From Bacteroidales bacterium (lineage in GTDB: Bacteria; Bacteroidota; Bacteroidia; Bacteroidales; F082): a stretch of 9,586 nt of DNA. A program made the position numbers and the translations under genes. The stretch lies in the NCBI GenBank assembly GCA_016281295.1, contig JAEEII010000157.1:1-9586 (forward strand), in the 5' to 3' direction. Positions 7,577 through 9,586 of this stretch are shown piece by piece (position 1 is the first letter of the stretch; every line of letters begins with the position of its first letter). The notes beneath the pieces are model-generated. The model did no database searches. It was not told the origin of the DNA and saw only the letters and a program-made list of their open reading frames with translations.

Positions 7577-8119
7577 ATGCCTAATCCATCCAACAAACAA
7601 GAGTTGCTCACCGCCATGGCCGACGGCTATGCCAAACTGAATGAACAGATAGCTAAGATGGGCGAAGAAGCGGTTTCCGCGCCGTTCGACTTCGCTGCCG
7701 ACCCGAAGAAATGCGGGGTGCGCTGGCAATACGACCGCTGTCTTCGAGACCTTCTGATTCACCTCCACGAATGGCAGGTGCTGATGCGCGAGTTTGTGAA
7801 CAACATCCGCGAAGGTCACCCTCGCGACTATCTTCCCGACGAATACCGCAAGAACTACCACGAGATGGACAAGATGCTGGTGGAGAAGCACCAAAGCACA
7901 CCTGTGGAGGAGGCCAAACGTCTGCTGCATGAGACCCACGAGCAGATGCTTCGTCTCGCCGAGAGCTTCACCGAAGAGGAACTCTTCACCAAAGGCTACT
8001 ACAAAAACACCTACACCACCGACATGGCGGCTTACTTTGTGAGTGTCACATCAAGTCCATACGGGCAGGCGGTGAAACTGTTGAAGACGCATCTGAAAAA
8101 CCTCAAAACGGCGAAATAA
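7577..8119 (+). CDS. ClbS/DfsB-family four-helix bundle protein
   Basis: The 180-residue protein is mostly helical and matches the ClbS/DfsB family (PF08020, DUF1706) along its length. Landmarks are NKQELLTAM with a following helix at the N-terminus, RDLLIHLHEWQVLM (57-70), a basic/proline segment with RDYLPDEYRKNY, the SFTEEELFTKGYY stretch, and the closing AAYFVSVTSSPYGQAVKLLK. The last of these is the family's C-terminal helix. Characterised ClbS protects colibactin producers by acting on the toxin's cyclopropane warhead; most relatives have no known role. No colibactin-type genes are in the window, so a colibactin role should not be assumed. It begins 30 bases after the BspA-like gene, with only a poor -7-like TATCTTTT (7564-7571), and is followed by the DUF1905 gene after 36 bases. 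Confidence 0.85.
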   Translation: MPNPSNKQELLTAMADGYAKLNEQIAKMGEEAVSAPFDFAADPKKCGVRWQYDRCLRDLLIHLHEWQVLMREFVNNIREGHPRDYLPDEYRKNYHEMDKMLVEKHQSTPVEEAKRLLHETHEQMLRLAESFTEEELFTKGYYKNTYTTDMAAYFVSVTSSPYGQAVKLLKTHLKNLKTAK

Positions 8120-8129
8120 TATTTTTCGG

Positions 8130-8156
8130 CGAATTAAACGAATTGTACGAATTTTA
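8130..8156 (+). repeat. Three tandem 9-bp units of CGAATTnnA
   Basis: CGAATTAAA, CGAATTGTA and CGAATTTTA follow one another without gaps between the ClbS-like stop and the DUF1905 start; the last base is the A of that ATG. The core CGAATT is exact in all three. The block may be a binding site, a leader-RNA element or a simple intergenic repeat. Confidence 0.65.
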
Positions 8157-8437
8157 TGGACGTTGCTGAACCATGCGAATTTGACGCCATCATCATCCAA
8201 AACGAGGGAATGGATGCCGCATACGTGGAAGTGCCTTTTGACATTAAGGCAATCTTTGGCAAGGGGCGGCTGGCGGTTCATGCCACCTTCGACGGTGTGC
8301 CTTACGACGGGCAAATCGTCAAGATGGGAACACCTTGCTTCATCATCGGCGTACGGAAGGACATCCGAAAACAAATAGGAAAGACTTTTGGCGACACGGT
8401 ACATGTGACATTTTGCGAACGGAATAAAAAACAATAA
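8156..8437 (+). CDS. DUF1905 family beta-barrel protein
   Basis: The 93-residue protein fits the DUF1905 family (PF08922). It has [21 protein letters not shown] at the N-terminus, followed by [18 protein letters not shown], the [19 protein letters not shown] segment and DTVHVTF near the end. This succession of strands and one helix predicts a small soluble cytoplasmic beta-barrel. The molecular function of the family is not established; relatives are found alone or fused to other small domains. It ends one base before the DUF362 gene starts, so the two are co-transcribed and probably translationally coupled. ATG 8156 is preceded by the CGAATT repeats rather than a Shine-Dalgarno motif. Confidence 0.85.
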   Translation: MDVAEPCEFDAIIIQNEGMDAAYVEVPFDIKAIFGKGRLAVHATFDGVPYDGQIVKMGTPCFIIGVRKDIRKQIGKTFGDTVHVTFCERNKKQ

Positions 8438-8438
8438 A

Positions 8439-9425
8439 ATGACTAAATCAACTACAATCATGGCACTCGTTTGCATTTTAGGAATGGCTTCTTGCAAAGC
8501 ACAAAACCATCAACCGGCTCCACCCACCACCGAAGGTGAGGCTGCCACTGTATATATGACCACCGACATCAGTCCGGAAGGTCTGGTACGCATCTATGAA
8601 GCTTTGGGTGTGGAAGCTTATGGACGAGTGGCGGTGAAAATCTCCACTGGGGAGTCGGAAAAGAGCAACCACCTCCGTCCAGCGTTGATTAAAAACCTGG
8701 TGCAGAAGGTGAATGGCACCCTAGTGGAATGCAACACGGCTTACGGCGGTAACCGCAGTAATACCGAAAAGCATCGTCAGGCCATTGCCGAACGTGGCTA
8801 CAACGATATCGCCACCGTTGACATCATGGACGAGGAGGGCGAAATCCAGCTACCCGTCAAGGACACCAAGCATTTGAAATACGATATCGTGGGCTCTCAT
8901 GTGCAGAACTACGACTTTATGATCAACCTTGCTCATTTCAAAGGTCATGCAATGGGTGGCTTCGGCGGAGTGCTTAAGAACCAGTCGATTGGTGTGGCGT
9001 CGAGTGCTGGGAAACTCTACATCCATTCTGCGGGTAAAACCCAGACGCATTGGACCATTGCCAACCAAGACGCGTTCCTTGAGTCGATGGCGGCTGCGGC
9101 ACAGGCCGTGCACGACTATTTCAAGCAGGAAGGCAAGGACATCATCTACATTAACGTAATGAACAACATGTCGGTGGACTGCGACTGTGACGGACATCCT
9201 GCCGCACCGCGCCTCAAGGACATCGGCATTTTGGCCTCCACCGACCCCGTGGCCCTTGACCAAGCCTGCCTCGACCTCGTGTTCAACCATGTCAGCAGCA
9301 AGGGCGACGACGCCAAGCCACTGCAAGAGCGCATCAACAAAAAACATGGCACACATACGGTGGAATACGCCGAACAGATTGGACTTGGGACGCGGAAATA
9401 TACCATTGTGAGTATTGATGATTAA
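8439..9425 (+). CDS. DUF362 domain lipoprotein
   Basis: The 328-residue protein starts with a short lipoprotein signal (hydrophobic core, GMASC lipobox, lipid Cys at 19), so it is probably exported and membrane-anchored. The rest is a DUF362 domain (PF04015): VAVKISTGE (64-72), the central NLAHFKGHAMGGFGGVLKN (163-181) with its conserved His-x-Lys-Gly-His and glycine loop, and ILASTDPVALDQACLDLV (264-281). VDCDCDGH (247-253) offers Cys248, Cys250 and His253 as possible metal ligands. DUF362 proteins are often annotated as Fe-S centre proteins and many carry an added ferredoxin domain; none is present here. The reaction is unknown. It follows the DUF1905 gene with a one-base gap, and a probable acetyltransferase gene starts 32 bases later, so these genes look like one operon. 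A second in-frame ATG (codon 8) would still keep the lipobox. Confidence 0.85.
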   Translation: MTKSTTIMALVCILGMASCKAQNHQPAPPTTEGEAATVYMTTDISPEGLVRIYEALGVEAYGRVAVKISTGESEKSNHLRPALIKNLVQKVNGTLVECNTAYGGNRSNTEKHRQAIAERGYNDIATVDIMDEEGEIQLPVKDTKHLKYDIVGSHVQNYDFMINLAHFKGHAMGGFGGVLKNQSIGVASSAGKLYIHSAGKTQTHWTIANQDAFLESMAAAAQAVHDYFKQEGKDIIYINVMNNMSVDCDCDGHPAAPRLKDIGILASTDPVALDQACLDLVFNHVSSKGDDAKPLQERINKKHGTHTVEYAEQIGLGTRKYTIVSIDD

Positions 9426-9457
9426 GCAAGTGAACACATCAGACACGGATACTTACC

Positions 9458-9586
9458 ATGACGAATCTGGAAAAATGCAATGCAGGCTTGGAGTACTCGT
9501 ATGCCGATGAGGAACTGATTGCCCTCAAGACCGAGGCCATTCGGCAGTGCGAGATCTTCAACGCCATCGACGGGCGCGACTACATG
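9458..9586 (+). CDS. N-terminus of a probable maltose/sugar O-acetyltransferase (partial)
   Basis: Forty-three codons are visible before the window ends. The peptide (MTNLEKCNAGLEYSYADEEL, then IALKTEAIRQCEIFNAID) resembles the Mac N-terminal helical domain (PF12464) of Maa/LacA-type sugar O-acetyltransferases. Those read xEKxxAGxxYxxxDxEL followed by a helix leading to a YN or FN pair. The complete enzymes move acetyl from acetyl-CoA to a sugar through a left-handed beta-helix, which would lie outside the window. The start ATG (9458-9460) gives the family N-terminus directly. It lies 32 bases after the DUF362 stop, with no promoter-like box between. Confidence is moderate because only the helical lead-in is seen. 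Confidence 0.6.
   Translation, partial: MTNLEKCNAGLEYSYADEELIALKTEAIRQCEIFNAIDGRDYM

Noticed and set aside
7577..8119. Colibactin self-resistance function for the ClbS-like protein
   Set aside because: The family match is good, but no colibactin or other polyketide genes are nearby and most family members are not linked to colibactin.
8850..9446. A 198-codon minus-strand frame across the DUF362 gene
   Set aside because: It is antisense to a well-matched DUF362 protein, and its Val/His-rich composition is typical of a shadow frame.

Overview
The window looks like chromosomal DNA of a gut- or oral-type Bacteroidales bacterium (phylum Bacteroidota). Four things point there: a serine palmitoyltransferase very close in sequence to the Bacteroides/Porphyromonas sphingolipid enzyme, a BspA-type leucine-rich-repeat protein ending in a type IX secretion (T9SS) sorting domain, a PepSY-like lipoprotein, and TAnnTTTG-type -7 promoter boxes in place of E. 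coli-like promoters. Start codons have A-rich leaders rather than Shine-Dalgarno motifs.

Left part, minus strand (1-1813): the window opens inside the 5' end of a probable Na/Pi-cotransporter-like membrane protein. Upstream of it lie a 406-residue lipoprotein made of three tandem PepSY-like units and a small secreted Cys/Asp-rich protein of unknown function. A strong hairpin with a U-run sits inside the last codons of the small gene, between it and the lipoprotein gene.

Middle-left (1814-2739): a gene-poor, decayed stretch. It holds a promoter-like and a terminator-like element with almost nothing between them, a 13-bp tandem repeat next to a -7 box, the nonsense-interrupted N-terminus of a secreted protein, and directly after it the C-terminal part of a xanthine phosphoribosyltransferase lacking its N-terminus. 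I read this as a deletion scar joining two dead genes.

Centre (2740-5456): a sphingoid-base cassette. Serine palmitoyltransferase overlaps a short-chain dehydrogenase by one base (TAATG), which makes the dehydrogenase a good candidate for the 3-ketosphinganine reductase. An acyl-ACP thioesterase-like gene follows, with its own promoter-like box over the dehydrogenase stop codon. Together they could make and reduce the long-chain base and adjust acyl-chain supply.

Right part (5525-9586): a secreted BspA-like T9SS cargo protein, then closely spaced genes for a ClbS/DfsB-family four-helix protein, a DUF1905 protein, a DUF362 lipoprotein with a Cys-x-Cys motif, and the start of a probable maltose/sugar O-acetyltransferase cut by the window edge. 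No rRNA, tRNA, CRISPR array, transposase or phage gene was seen. Family names come from recognising the protein sequences, not from a database search.
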